Shown: positions 53,900 to 61,416 of the stretch, in pieces
Position numbering within the stretch: position 1 is the first letter of the stretch
Layout of the letters: each line of letters begins with the position of its first letter
Assembly: GCF_012927205.1 (NCBI RefSeq)
Contig: NZ_JABBGC010000001.1
Coordinates: 1,612,001 to 1,676,000, forward strand
DNA from: Chitinophaga fulva
Lineage (GTDB): Bacteria > Bacteroidota > Bacteroidia > Chitinophagales > Chitinophagaceae
DNA length: 64,000 nucleotides
Direction: 5' to 3'
Notes under the pieces: generated by a model
Database searches by the model: none
Told to the model about the DNA's origin: nothing
The model's input: the letters and a program-made list of their open reading frames with translations, nothing else
Translations under genes and position numbers: made by a program

Positions 53900-55099
53900 A
53901 TGAATAAATCATTTTATTTCCGGGTCCTCATTTTTTCAATAGCACTGCTATCCTGTAAAAAACAAGATAAAAATAATCATCAGCAAGTACCCACAGACAT
54001 CATTACCCAACTACAAGCAGCAGGTTTTGATACCAGTGAAGGAGTGTCAATATTTCAAAATGGCTACCTGGTAGAATATGATATTTTTTTAACCGCCGAC
54101 CAGATTAAAAAAATGGCTGCGGAAAACGACCCCAAAAAGCCCCGGGTAGAGCATTACAGGACTAATAATATAGTAACTGGTTCGAACAGGGTTATTCATG
54201 TATTCATGGACCCGAACTTTGACAATTATATGCAGCAGGCATTTGATGAAGCACTGGCAAGGTATAATAACCTTCATTTAGGTTTGTCGTTTGATCGGGT
54301 TAATACTGCCGGTTCCGCGGACATTCGTGTAGAGTCTTTCTATCAGACCAGCGGTGTACTTGGTATCAGTGCAGGGTTTCCTTCAGGAGGCAATCCGGCA
54401 AGCCCTATAAAACTTAATACCTACCATTTCAACAGTAACTCCCACCGGGCTGATGCTACTACCACTATCGCACATGAGATAGGACATGCAATAGGATTCC
54501 GTCATACTGATTATATGAACAGAACATTTAGCTGTGGGATTGGTGGCGATGAAGGAGATGGAGGAGTTGGTGCGAACAATATACCCGGTACACCACAGGA
54601 GCCTTCTGCCGGATCCTGGATGCTTGCCTGTTCTGATGGATCAAATCGCCCGTTTATACCGTATGATAAGCTGGCACTAAACGCCCTCTTCCCTTATACC
54701 GGCGACAAGCGGGTTGTTTATTCTTATTATGCTAACGGAGGAGGTGATCATTATTTGAGTACCGCAGTTGATGTCACTATCAGCTATTGGAAGTTGGATG
54801 ACGTTGCTTTCAGGGCATACCAAAGTCCTATCAACGGCGCCGTTCCGATTTATCAACATTACAATGCTGGTAATAAAGATCATTATTATTCATCCTCCGC
54901 ATCCACAGACACCTGGTACTGGAATATTGAGGGGGTTGCCTTCTATGCCTATAAAACACAGGTACCAGGAACTATCCCGGTTTATCAATACTTCAGTCCT
55001 TCCGGTGTGGAACATTATTATTCCACTGCTCCAAACGGCGCTAATTCCTATTGGAATTATGACGGTGTTGCCTTTTATGCGTTCCCTGAAAATTTTTAA
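53900..55099 (+). CDS. M57-like HEIGH metallopeptidase with C-terminal repeats
   Basis: A 399-residue lipoprotein with Cys19 in LSC, followed by KKQD. A zinc metalloprotease domain (about 60-260) contains HEIGHAIGFRH with ligands His192, His196 and His202 and catalytic Glu193, as in M57-type dual-action HEIGH peptidases. About 273-398 hold three repeats of about 45 residues with the pattern VPIYQ(Y/H)xxxxxxHYYS and YWxxxGVAFYAY, like DUF5648 repeats of secreted proteins. A surface protease is likely. It is 3.5 kb from the lanthipeptide genes; a role in leader removal is conceivable but not supported. Confidence 0.88.
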   Translation: MNKSFYFRVLIFSIALLSCKKQDKNNHQQVPTDIITQLQAAGFDTSEGVSIFQNGYLVEYDIFLTADQIKKMAAENDPKKPRVEHYRTNNIVTGSNRVIHVFMDPNFDNYMQQAFDEALARYNNLHLGLSFDRVNTAGSADIRVESFYQTSGVLGISAGFPSGGNPASPIKLNTYHFNSNSHRADATTTIAHEIGHAIGFRHTDYMNRTFSCGIGGDEGDGGVGANNIPGTPQEPSAGSWMLACSDGSNRPFIPYDKLALNALFPYTGDKRVVYSYYANGGGDHYLSTAVDVTISYWKLDDVAFRAYQSPINGAVPIYQHYNAGNKDHYYSSSASTDTWYWNIEGVAFYAYKTQVPGTIPVYQYFSPSGVEHYYSTAPNGANSYWNYDGVAFYAFPENF

Positions 55100-55206
55100 G
55101 GTAACGATCTTTTAGCAGGACGACGGTCTTCTTACCGGGGCTTACCAGTTACGTATCGCGCAAACATGCACCATTAAACACATTGAACCCATTTGTATGC
55201 AAATGA

Positions 55207-55246
55207 AAAAAGGCTTTCAACGTTTAATCGTTGAAAGCCTTTTTTG
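55207..55246. terminator. Bidirectional hairpin terminator at the island left edge
   Basis: AAGGCTTTCAACG pairs with CGTTGAAAGCCTT around a short AT loop; A residues precede and T residues follow. On the minus strand it directly follows a GGGGTCACC stretch like the 3' end of the tRNA-Lys at 58215. Confidence 0.8.
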
Positions 55247-55250
55247 TGGC

Positions 55251-55278
55251 GGTGACCCCTTCGGTACGTTTTTCGAAC
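55251..55278 (-). other. tRNA 3'-end-like relic
   Basis: On the minus strand, TTCGA is followed after a short insertion by GGGGTCACC and then by a terminator (55207-55246). The intact tRNA-Lys at 58215-58287 also has TTCGA, GGGGTCACC and a terminator in this order. The spacing is 5 bases larger, so it is a degraded copy, if real. The 342-base stretch from 55100 to 55441 holds only this and the terminator. Confidence 0.35.
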
Positions 55279-55441
55279 TTTTTATGGAAGATCTAAAGAG
55301 GCTCGCAAGCATGTTGGGTTATTAAACCGCCTGCTTGCAGGCCTTTTCTGTATATGATCATTCGTTAAAATTAAAAATTGAGGTCAAAAACCTATTTTTA
55401 TAATTTACACAGTTTATGAAATAGTGTCTCATTCACACAGT

Positions 55442-56080
55442 TTATAGGAGAATGTCATCTTTTCCTTCCGGCGTCTTGTTTTCTTCAAAGATAACAGTGC
55501 CTGCAAGATGTTGGATGTCTTTCATTGAAAATTCTTTTACTCTGAGTATGCGGCTTCCTGATTTAAGAAGTTTCTGTATAGCCTTATGAGGGTAGGATAA
55601 ATATTCTATAATGTTCCCGGATCTAATATTACTACTCCTCCTTAAGGCGTTTTCAGCTCGCTTATATTCATCCACAGAGATATTTTTTCTGTCTAATGCA
55701 AATGCTATGGTAACTCCATTTCCTGAAGTTTTAATTGGATATTCAGAAGTTATTTTAAGACAAACAACATAATCAGGATATTTGACAGCAGCATTAACTA
55801 TTGCAGCGCGTTTTATCAACTCATCAACATGAGACTGCATTGTAGATGGCTTGAACAACTTGTAGAATTTTTTGTGTATGAGTACTTGACCCCGCATGGC
55901 AATAGTCCAGTGGTCCTCATGCCCGTTCCATTGTTGTAAATAGCCTTGTTGTTCCAGAAATACTGCTACTTCAAGTGTTTTTCTTTTGTTGAGTTTAACT
56001 ACATATGACAGTGCTGCCAGTGATATAATTTTATTTTCAAGTTTTTTTAGCAGTGTCCTTATTTTTTTTAGTGTTAACAT
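55442..56080 (-). CDS. Hypothetical protein with winged-helix-like N-terminus
   Basis: A 212-residue protein with a predicted winged helix-turn-helix (about 14-60, SYVVKLNKRKTLEVAVFLEQ then a WTIAMRGQ wing). The middle (ELIKRAAIVNAAVKYPDYV) followed by beta strands at about 105-135 recalls proteins with a helix-turn-helix and a nucleotidyltransferase fold, but the GS and DxD catalytic residues are not there. I give no function. It is lysine-rich and AT-rich, unlike the flanking genes. The start lies 15 bases from that of the divergent microprotein at 56096. Confidence 0.6.
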   Translation of the reverse strand: MLTLKKIRTLLKKLENKIISLAALSYVVKLNKRKTLEVAVFLEQQGYLQQWNGHEDHWTIAMRGQVLIHKKFYKLFKPSTMQSHVDELIKRAAIVNAAVKYPDYVVCLKITSEYPIKTSGNGVTIAFALDRKNISVDEYKRAENALRRSSNIRSGNIIEYLSYPHKAIQKLLKSGSRILRVKEFSMKDIQHLAGTVIFEENKTPEGKDDILL

Positions 56081-56095
56081 TATCTTTATGAAAGG

Positions 56096-56212
56096 ATGGA
56101 TGTTTTAGGATTAATATTAGGTTTTCTCATTAATATTTTGTCTAGTTACGTTTATGAAAAACTGGCTTCCATGCTAAAAAATGCTACTTTTTTCATAGCA
56201 AAGAAGCAGTAG
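56096..56212 (+). CDS. Membrane microprotein A (38 residues)
   Basis: A 38-residue peptide with a single hydrophobic helix (MDVLGLILGFLINILSSYVY) and a short polar tail ending KKQ. It shares 19 of 33 aligned residues with the peptide at 56518-56619, and GF, N, L, SS, VYE and LA occur at the same positions. AAAGG touches the ATG. It diverges from the gene at 55442-56080. Conservation of a protein pattern between two short frames supports coding. A toxin-like or signalling role is inference only. Confidence 0.6.
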   Translation: MDVLGLILGFLINILSSYVYEKLASMLKNATFFIAKKQ

Positions 56213-56517
56213 GTCGTGATTTCTCTCTCTCTTCCGTATTGATTTATTACATTATATTTTATACTAGAATTATATATCGTATATGTAAATACGGCAATAT
56301 AATGTTTGGGTCTTATCCTCTCAACAGTTATCTCCTACATTGATTATACGTGTATTATGGATAATTTAGAAAAGGGAAAAGTTAACTTAATGTCTGTGCA
56401 ATTTTTTTTAATGTAAACCTTTTAGTTTCAGTTAATTAAAAGGGAATTTCATTAAAAGCTAGCAAATTTATGTAATAATGAGTTAGATGGTTTCTGATTA
56501 GTTGGTAGCTTTAAAAC

Positions 56518-56619
56518 ATGGATATATTTGGATTAATTATGGGATTCTTTGTCAATCTCCTTTCCAGCTGGGTATATGAGATACTTGCCGATTTTCAAAA
56601 AAATATATCTTCTTTTTAG
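56518..56619 (+). CDS. Membrane microprotein B (33 residues)
   Basis: A 33-residue peptide starting MDIFGLIMGFFVNLLSSWVY, with one membrane-spanning helix and the tail EILADFQKNISSF. It is clearly homologous to the microprotein at 56096-56212. The 305 bases between the two are AT-rich, with no other supported frame. A tRNA-like relic follows its stop codon. Confidence 0.58.
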   Translation: MDIFGLIMGFFVNLLSSWVYEILADFQKNISSF

Positions 56620-56625
56620 AAAGAA

Positions 56626-56644
56626 GGATTCGAACCCTGATACC
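56626..56644 (-). other. tRNA T-arm-like relic
   Basis: GGATTCGAACCCTGATACC (plus strand) resembles the complementary region of the tRNA-Lys gene at 58226-58244, with 14 of 19 bases matching; TTCGAACCC is the T-loop core of most tRNAs. No complete tRNA can be folded here. It may be a fragment left by integration, or chance. Confidence 0.25.
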
Positions 56645-56864
56645 CTCATTTGTTCTATTTTGTATTGATATTTAATGATTTATACAGCTATAAGAACCAC
56701 CTGCGCTATTATAATAGTAGGAAGTCAAACACTCTCATTCCCCCTTGCTAACATAAGATATTGTATAACAATATAATTAAATCAAATTTCCTTTAATTCG
56801 AAATTTAAATATTATAAATCATCAGGATGAAATCATAAGTAATTCATTATCAATAATTATTTGT

Positions 56865-57989
56865 ATGGATTCAGTAAAAATGGCAGAATTTCTATTTGCG
56901 AGAATACAACAAACTATTGCCAAAAGACAATATATAAAAGAAGTAGAAATAAGCTATTCGGTTGGTGAAAGCTATGGAAATAGTTATCTCTACTTAACCT
57001 ATCAACTAGAAGCGAACGAAAAATTCTTAGAATTACCGCTTTTGGATCAAGAAACTATGTTCGAGGGAAATTCTCATTACGTGTATTCAATTTCTACCAA
57101 TACACACTCGAATTATTGGGAGGAAATTACCAGAGTGGTCGCATTCAGGAATATCTATGAAAGTATTACCGCATATGCCATCCTACAGTTAGAAGGAAAT
57201 TTGCTACCTAATACTCCTATTAGAGTTGAAAGTATCAATTTATGGCCCAATGCGAATTATGCAGAAAAATATATGCACCAGTTGCTCTCTATGCAATATT
57301 TCCGCCCTAATATACGTGAAATGAACGAGGGAATTGGACAATGGAAATCCCTTCATCAATTGGCATTGAAATCAAAGAAGAAACTCTTGGGGGAAAAATG
57401 TCTGGTAAGTGATCTGGAAATTTCTGAAAATTATGGTTTTTCTGTTAGCAACATCCGTTGGTTCGTAATTTTTCACCAAACCCCGATTAAAGTGAAGGGC
57501 GTAGAAATTATTAGTGAGATACAAATTTCCGTGCCAGCATTACTTCAAGCACTAAAGATGAATAATAGCCAACATGGATACGGTCTCAATTTCCCCGGCC
57601 TCATCAATAATCTTTATGACGATTACCTCCCGAAAGAGAAGGCGATTATTTTACAAGGTAAGCGTGCCAGTTTTCTACAGGATTTTATTATTCAGTCTGG
57701 CGATCTAGTAATACTAAATAGCAAGCGTATAGTGCAGGCAACCGTTATAGATATCGATACTGATTATCGAATTTGGGTTACTTACACTATTTTAAAGAAT
57801 AATATGCAGCCAAGTGATCGTACACGTACAGTAGACATTTCGGAAATATCTTCAGTATTAAAATCTGTTGATTTCCAGGAATATTTGCGAAATAATTCCA
57901 TTTATCATCTTATGCTATTAAAGAGATGGATGGAAAAAAGGGTAATAGCAATAGATAGACCGGCGTTTAATATAGATTTAAGAGAATAG
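56865..57989 (+). CDS. Hypothetical protein of AT-rich island
   Basis: A 374-residue cytoplasmic protein with no signal peptide or membrane segment. It begins MDSVKMAEFLFARIQQTIA. The N-terminal half has a strand-rich part (KEVEISYSVGESYGNSYLYL; HYVYSISTNTHSNYWEEI), and the C-terminal quarter a beta-rich stretch (DLVILNSKRIVQATVIDIDT). No family is recognised. Its base composition is markedly AT-rich compared with the flanking core genes, and it lies directly before the tRNA-Lys gene, as cargo genes of islands do. The 245 bases upstream hold only AT-rich DNA and the relic at 56626. Confidence 0.6.
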   Translation: MDSVKMAEFLFARIQQTIAKRQYIKEVEISYSVGESYGNSYLYLTYQLEANEKFLELPLLDQETMFEGNSHYVYSISTNTHSNYWEEITRVVAFRNIYESITAYAILQLEGNLLPNTPIRVESINLWPNANYAEKYMHQLLSMQYFRPNIREMNEGIGQWKSLHQLALKSKKKLLGEKCLVSDLEISENYGFSVSNIRWFVIFHQTPIKVKGVEIISEIQISVPALLQALKMNNSQHGYGLNFPGLINNLYDDYLPKEKAIILQGKRASFLQDFIIQSGDLVILNSKRIVQATVIDIDTDYRIWVTYTILKNNMQPSDRTRTVDISEISSVLKSVDFQEYLRNNSIYHLMLLKRWMEKRVIAIDRPAFNIDLRE

Positions 57990-58171
57990 CATTTTGACGT
58001 TTTGCTGGATGTATGTATATCGTCGAGTAGGAATATCTGCTCATTTAGTATTACGCGTATAATCATATACGTTATAACTTAAGGAGCCCATTCGTAATTA
58101 GAAATTTGAAGGCGGGGCCATTTAAGTTTGAAAGGTCTGCAATTATGATATTATTTATTCTAAAGAAAACT

Positions 58172-58210
58172 AAAAAAGGACATTCCTGCAATAATACCGA
58201 AATGTCCTTT
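58172..58210 (-). terminator. Terminator of the tRNA-Lys gene
   Basis: AAAGGACATT and AATGTCCTTT form a 10-bp stem. On the minus strand the stem is followed by T residues, five bases after the tRNA 3' end. Confidence 0.82.
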
Positions 58211-58214
58211 AAGG

Positions 58215-58287
<73 letters not shown>

Positions 58288-58316
58288 AATAATAGCTCAC
58301 CCAAAACGGGTATCGA

Positions 58317-58324
58317 CAAATTTA
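58317..58324 (-). promoter_or_regulatory. Promoter -7 box of the tRNA-Lys gene
   Basis: TAAATTTG on the minus strand matches TAnnTTTG and lies 30 bases upstream of the tRNA 5' end. I see no clear -33 box. Confidence 0.4.
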
Positions 58325-58442
58325 ACGGTTCTATCGCATATTTGTGTCCTTAATTTAATTAAATTTGGTTACAAGGTAAAAATGTGGATAAATATCCATC
58401 ATGTTGATAATCTAACCGTTAGCATAATAAAATTATTTTTTC

Positions 58443-59621
58443 ATGCAAGAAGCGTATATAGTAGCCGGCTACCGCACTGCGGTAGGTAAGTCCAAAAGGG
58501 GAGGATTTCGTTTTTACAGACCCGATGATCTGGCTGTAGATGTGATTACGGGATTGCTGCAATCTGTGCCACAGCTGGACCCAAAAAGGGTAGATGACCT
58601 GATTGTTGGTAACGCTGTTCCGGAAGCGGAACAGGGACTGCAAATTGGCCGCATGATCTCCGTCCGTGCCCTGGGAATTGATGTGCCAGGAATGACGGTG
58701 AACCGCTACTGCGCTTCCGGATTGGAAACAATCGCTATTGCAACCGCTAAAATACAGACAGGGATGGCCGACTGTATCATCGCTGGTGGTACAGAAAGTA
58801 TGAGCCTGGTGCCGGTGGCAGGTTGGAAAACCGTGCCCAACTACACCGTGGCCAGCACCACCCCTGACTACTATATCGGCATGGGACTCACCGCTGAAGC
58901 AGTGGCCAATGAATTTAAAGTGAGCCGCCAGGACCAGGATGAGTTCTCTTTTAAATCCCATCAGAAAGCATTGAACGCTATCAAAGAAGGGTACTTCAAA
59001 TCCGGTATACTTCCTATCAATGTAGACGAAGTATACGTGGATGAAAAAGGTAAAAAACAAAAACGCACATTTACCGTAGACACCGACGAAGGACCACGCG
59101 GAGATACCTCCCTCGAAGCACTGGGCAAACTGAAACCTGTTTTCGCTGCGGGAGGTTCCGTAACTGCGGGCAACTCCTCACAGACTTCCGACGGCGCTGC
59201 CTTCGTTATTGTGATGAGCGAAAGAATGGTCAACGAGCTGGGACTGAAACCTATCGGCCGTTTGGTGGCCTGTGTTTCCGCAGGCGTGCATCCGCGCATC
59301 ATGGGAGTTGGACCAGTAGCGGCTATACCTAAGGTGCTGCAAAGAGCAGGCAAAACACTCCAGGACATCGACCTGGTGGAACTGAACGAAGCTTTTGCTT
59401 CCCAGTCTATCGCTGTGATCCGCGAGCTGGGCATCAACCCTGATATCGTGAACATCAACGGAGGTGCTATTGCCCTCGGGCATCCGCTGGGTTGTACCGG
59501 CGCCAAGCTCACAGTACAAATTCTCAACGATATGAAAAGGCTGAATAAAAAGTATGGCATCGTAACAGCCTGCGTAGGTGGTGGCCAGGGCATTGCTGGT
59601 ATCATTGAAAATATTACCTGA
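58443..59621 (+). CDS. Acetyl-CoA acyltransferase (thiolase)
   Basis: A 392-residue thiolase of the usual length. Cys90 in NRYCASGLE is the acyl-accepting nucleophile. The GGAIALGHPLGCTGA motif supplies the catalytic His, and CVGGGQG near the end supplies the second Cys. It cleaves 3-ketoacyl-CoA, or condenses two acetyl-CoA. It is monocistronic here, so I cannot tell a beta-oxidation thiolase (FadA-like) from an acetoacetyl-CoA thiolase (AtoB-like). A strong terminator follows. Confidence 0.95.
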   Translation: MQEAYIVAGYRTAVGKSKRGGFRFYRPDDLAVDVITGLLQSVPQLDPKRVDDLIVGNAVPEAEQGLQIGRMISVRALGIDVPGMTVNRYCASGLETIAIATAKIQTGMADCIIAGGTESMSLVPVAGWKTVPNYTVASTTPDYYIGMGLTAEAVANEFKVSRQDQDEFSFKSHQKALNAIKEGYFKSGILPINVDEVYVDEKGKKQKRTFTVDTDEGPRGDTSLEALGKLKPVFAAGGSVTAGNSSQTSDGAAFVIVMSERMVNELGLKPIGRLVACVSAGVHPRIMGVGPVAAIPKVLQRAGKTLQDIDLVELNEAFASQSIAVIRELGINPDIVNINGGAIALGHPLGCTGAKLTVQILNDMKRLNKKYGIVTACVGGGQGIAGIIENIT

Positions 59622-59647
59622 TTTTTTTCGTAATACATTATAGCTCA

Positions 59648-59682
59648 AAGCCGCAGGAAGATTTTCCTGCGGCTTTTGTTTT
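59648..59682 (+). terminator. Rho-independent terminator of the thiolase gene
   Basis: AAGCCGCAGGAA pairs perfectly with TTCCTGCGGCTT around a GATT loop, followed by TTGTTTT. Confidence 0.87.
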
Positions 59683-59782
59683 ATGCCCCACCAGTTTTAT
59701 GATAATTTAATCCTGTTGAATTAAAATTTTTATTAATTTGGCGGAATTAAAGGCCATCCCGCTATCTCAACCATATCGCTTT

Positions 59783-61405
59783 ATGGATCGCAGACAATTC
59801 CTGACCTTATCGCCTGCCCGCAATACGCGGAACAGCAAAGCTGTTGCCCGTACGGCAACAGGACTTACCCCTTACACTGGTGCCTGGGGTACCCAGCAAC
59901 TCATTCACCTGCTTAAACGGACTACTTTCGGCGCTATGCCGGAAAATATCAAAGCCCTGAAAGGCCTTGGTATGCAGCAGGTGGTGGACATATTGCTTAC
60001 GGCACAAGCAGATCCTACACCCCCGGTGAATAATTATGGCACCGATAGTACTGGTGTGGCTCCCGGCGCCAGCTGGGTAAGAGCCGCCCAGGGCGATGAA
60101 ATGCTGGAACGCAAGAGAATTGCTTCCTATAAAGCATGGTGGGTAGGACAGATGCTCAACCAACAGGCGAGCATACACGAGAAAATGGTACTCTTCTGGC
60201 ACAACCATTTTGTGACAGAAACCAATATGGTGAATGACAGCCGTTTTATCTACCAGTATAACCTCACGCTACGGCAGTATGCACTGGGCAATTTTAAAGC
60301 GCTGACCAAAGCCGTCACGCTGGACCCCTGCATGCTCGTGTATCTCAACGGTTACCTGAATTCGAAAGGCGCCGCTGACGAAAACTACGCCCGCGAACTA
60401 CATGAGCTCTTTACCGTTGGAAAAGGGCCTGATTCCCACTATACCGAGGACGATGTAAGAGCCACCGCCCGGGTACTGACAGGCTTCCGGGTAGATCGTA
60501 CCGCGATCGTCAGTACGTTTAACACTACGCAGCACGATATCACCAATAAACAGTTTTCCGGCTTTTATAGCAACAAAGTCATATCCGGTCAAACGGGTCC
60601 TGATGGCGCCGCAGAGGTGGACGCTCTCCTGGATATTATTTTTGCACAACCGGAAGTAGCTAAGTTTATCTGCCGTAAACTCTACCGCTTTTTTGTATAC
60701 TACGATATAGACCAGGCTACGGAAGCGAATGTGATTCTGCCGTTGGCAGATATCTTCCGCAGCAGCGGCTATGATATCAAAGCTACGCTCAACGCGCTGT
60801 TTACCAGCGAGCATTTCTTTGATCCGCTTAATATGGCCTGTCTGATTAAAAGCCCTGTGGATTTCTGTATCGGGATGTGCCGCGAATTTGGCGTGACATT
60901 CCCGACAGATTACACCAACCAGTACCAACGCTGGGGTGATCTGCACAGCGCCATGGCCGTTATGCTGCAAAATCTGGGTGATCCGCCGCTGGTAGCCGGT
61001 TGGGAAGCCTATTACCAGGAGCCGGCCTTCCATGAGCTATGGATCAACACGGCCACCTTGCCCCGGAGAAACCAGTTGAGCGATGGTTTGATCACCACCG
61101 GATATAAGAATGCGAAAATCGATCCGCTGGCATTTGCAGACAAGCTGTCCAACCCCGGCGATCCGGTAGCACTTGTCAACGATTCGCTGGATATCCTCTA
61201 TCGTGTAGGCGTGTCCGATAATGTGAAGACTTTCCTGAAAGATACCATCCTGCTGGCCGGACAAAGTACCAACGGCTACTGGACCAGCGCCTGGAACACC
61301 TACAAATCCAATCCCGGCGACGCTGCGAATACGAAAGAGGTGACCAATCACCTGCAAGCCCTGTACAAATACATCATGAACCTTTCAGAATATCAATTGT
61401 CCTGA
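59783..61405 (+). CDS. DUF1800 family protein
   Basis: A 540-residue protein of the DUF1800 family. It has LIHLLKRTTFGAMPENI near the N-terminus, SIHEKMVLFWHNHFVTE, NYARELHELFTVG, and DDVRATARVLTGFRV. The N-terminus DRRQFLTLS looks like a Tat signal. I use ATG 59783; a TTG at 59738 is less likely. The adjacent gene is a DUF1501 protein, a usual partner of DUF1800 across Bacteroidota and Planctomycetota. The biochemical function of the pair is not known. Confidence 0.9.
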   Translation: MDRRQFLTLSPARNTRNSKAVARTATGLTPYTGAWGTQQLIHLLKRTTFGAMPENIKALKGLGMQQVVDILLTAQADPTPPVNNYGTDSTGVAPGASWVRAAQGDEMLERKRIASYKAWWVGQMLNQQASIHEKMVLFWHNHFVTETNMVNDSRFIYQYNLTLRQYALGNFKALTKAVTLDPCMLVYLNGYLNSKGAADENYARELHELFTVGKGPDSHYTEDDVRATARVLTGFRVDRTAIVSTFNTTQHDITNKQFSGFYSNKVISGQTGPDGAAEVDALLDIIFAQPEVAKFICRKLYRFFVYYDIDQATEANVILPLADIFRSSGYDIKATLNALFTSEHFFDPLNMACLIKSPVDFCIGMCREFGVTFPTDYTNQYQRWGDLHSAMAVMLQNLGDPPLVAGWEAYYQEPAFHELWINTATLPRRNQLSDGLITTGYKNAKIDPLAFADKLSNPGDPVALVNDSLDILYRVGVSDNVKTFLKDTILLAGQSTNGYWTSAWNTYKSNPGDAANTKEVTNHLQALYKYIMNLSEYQLS

Positions 61406-61416
61406 AAAACCTTTCT

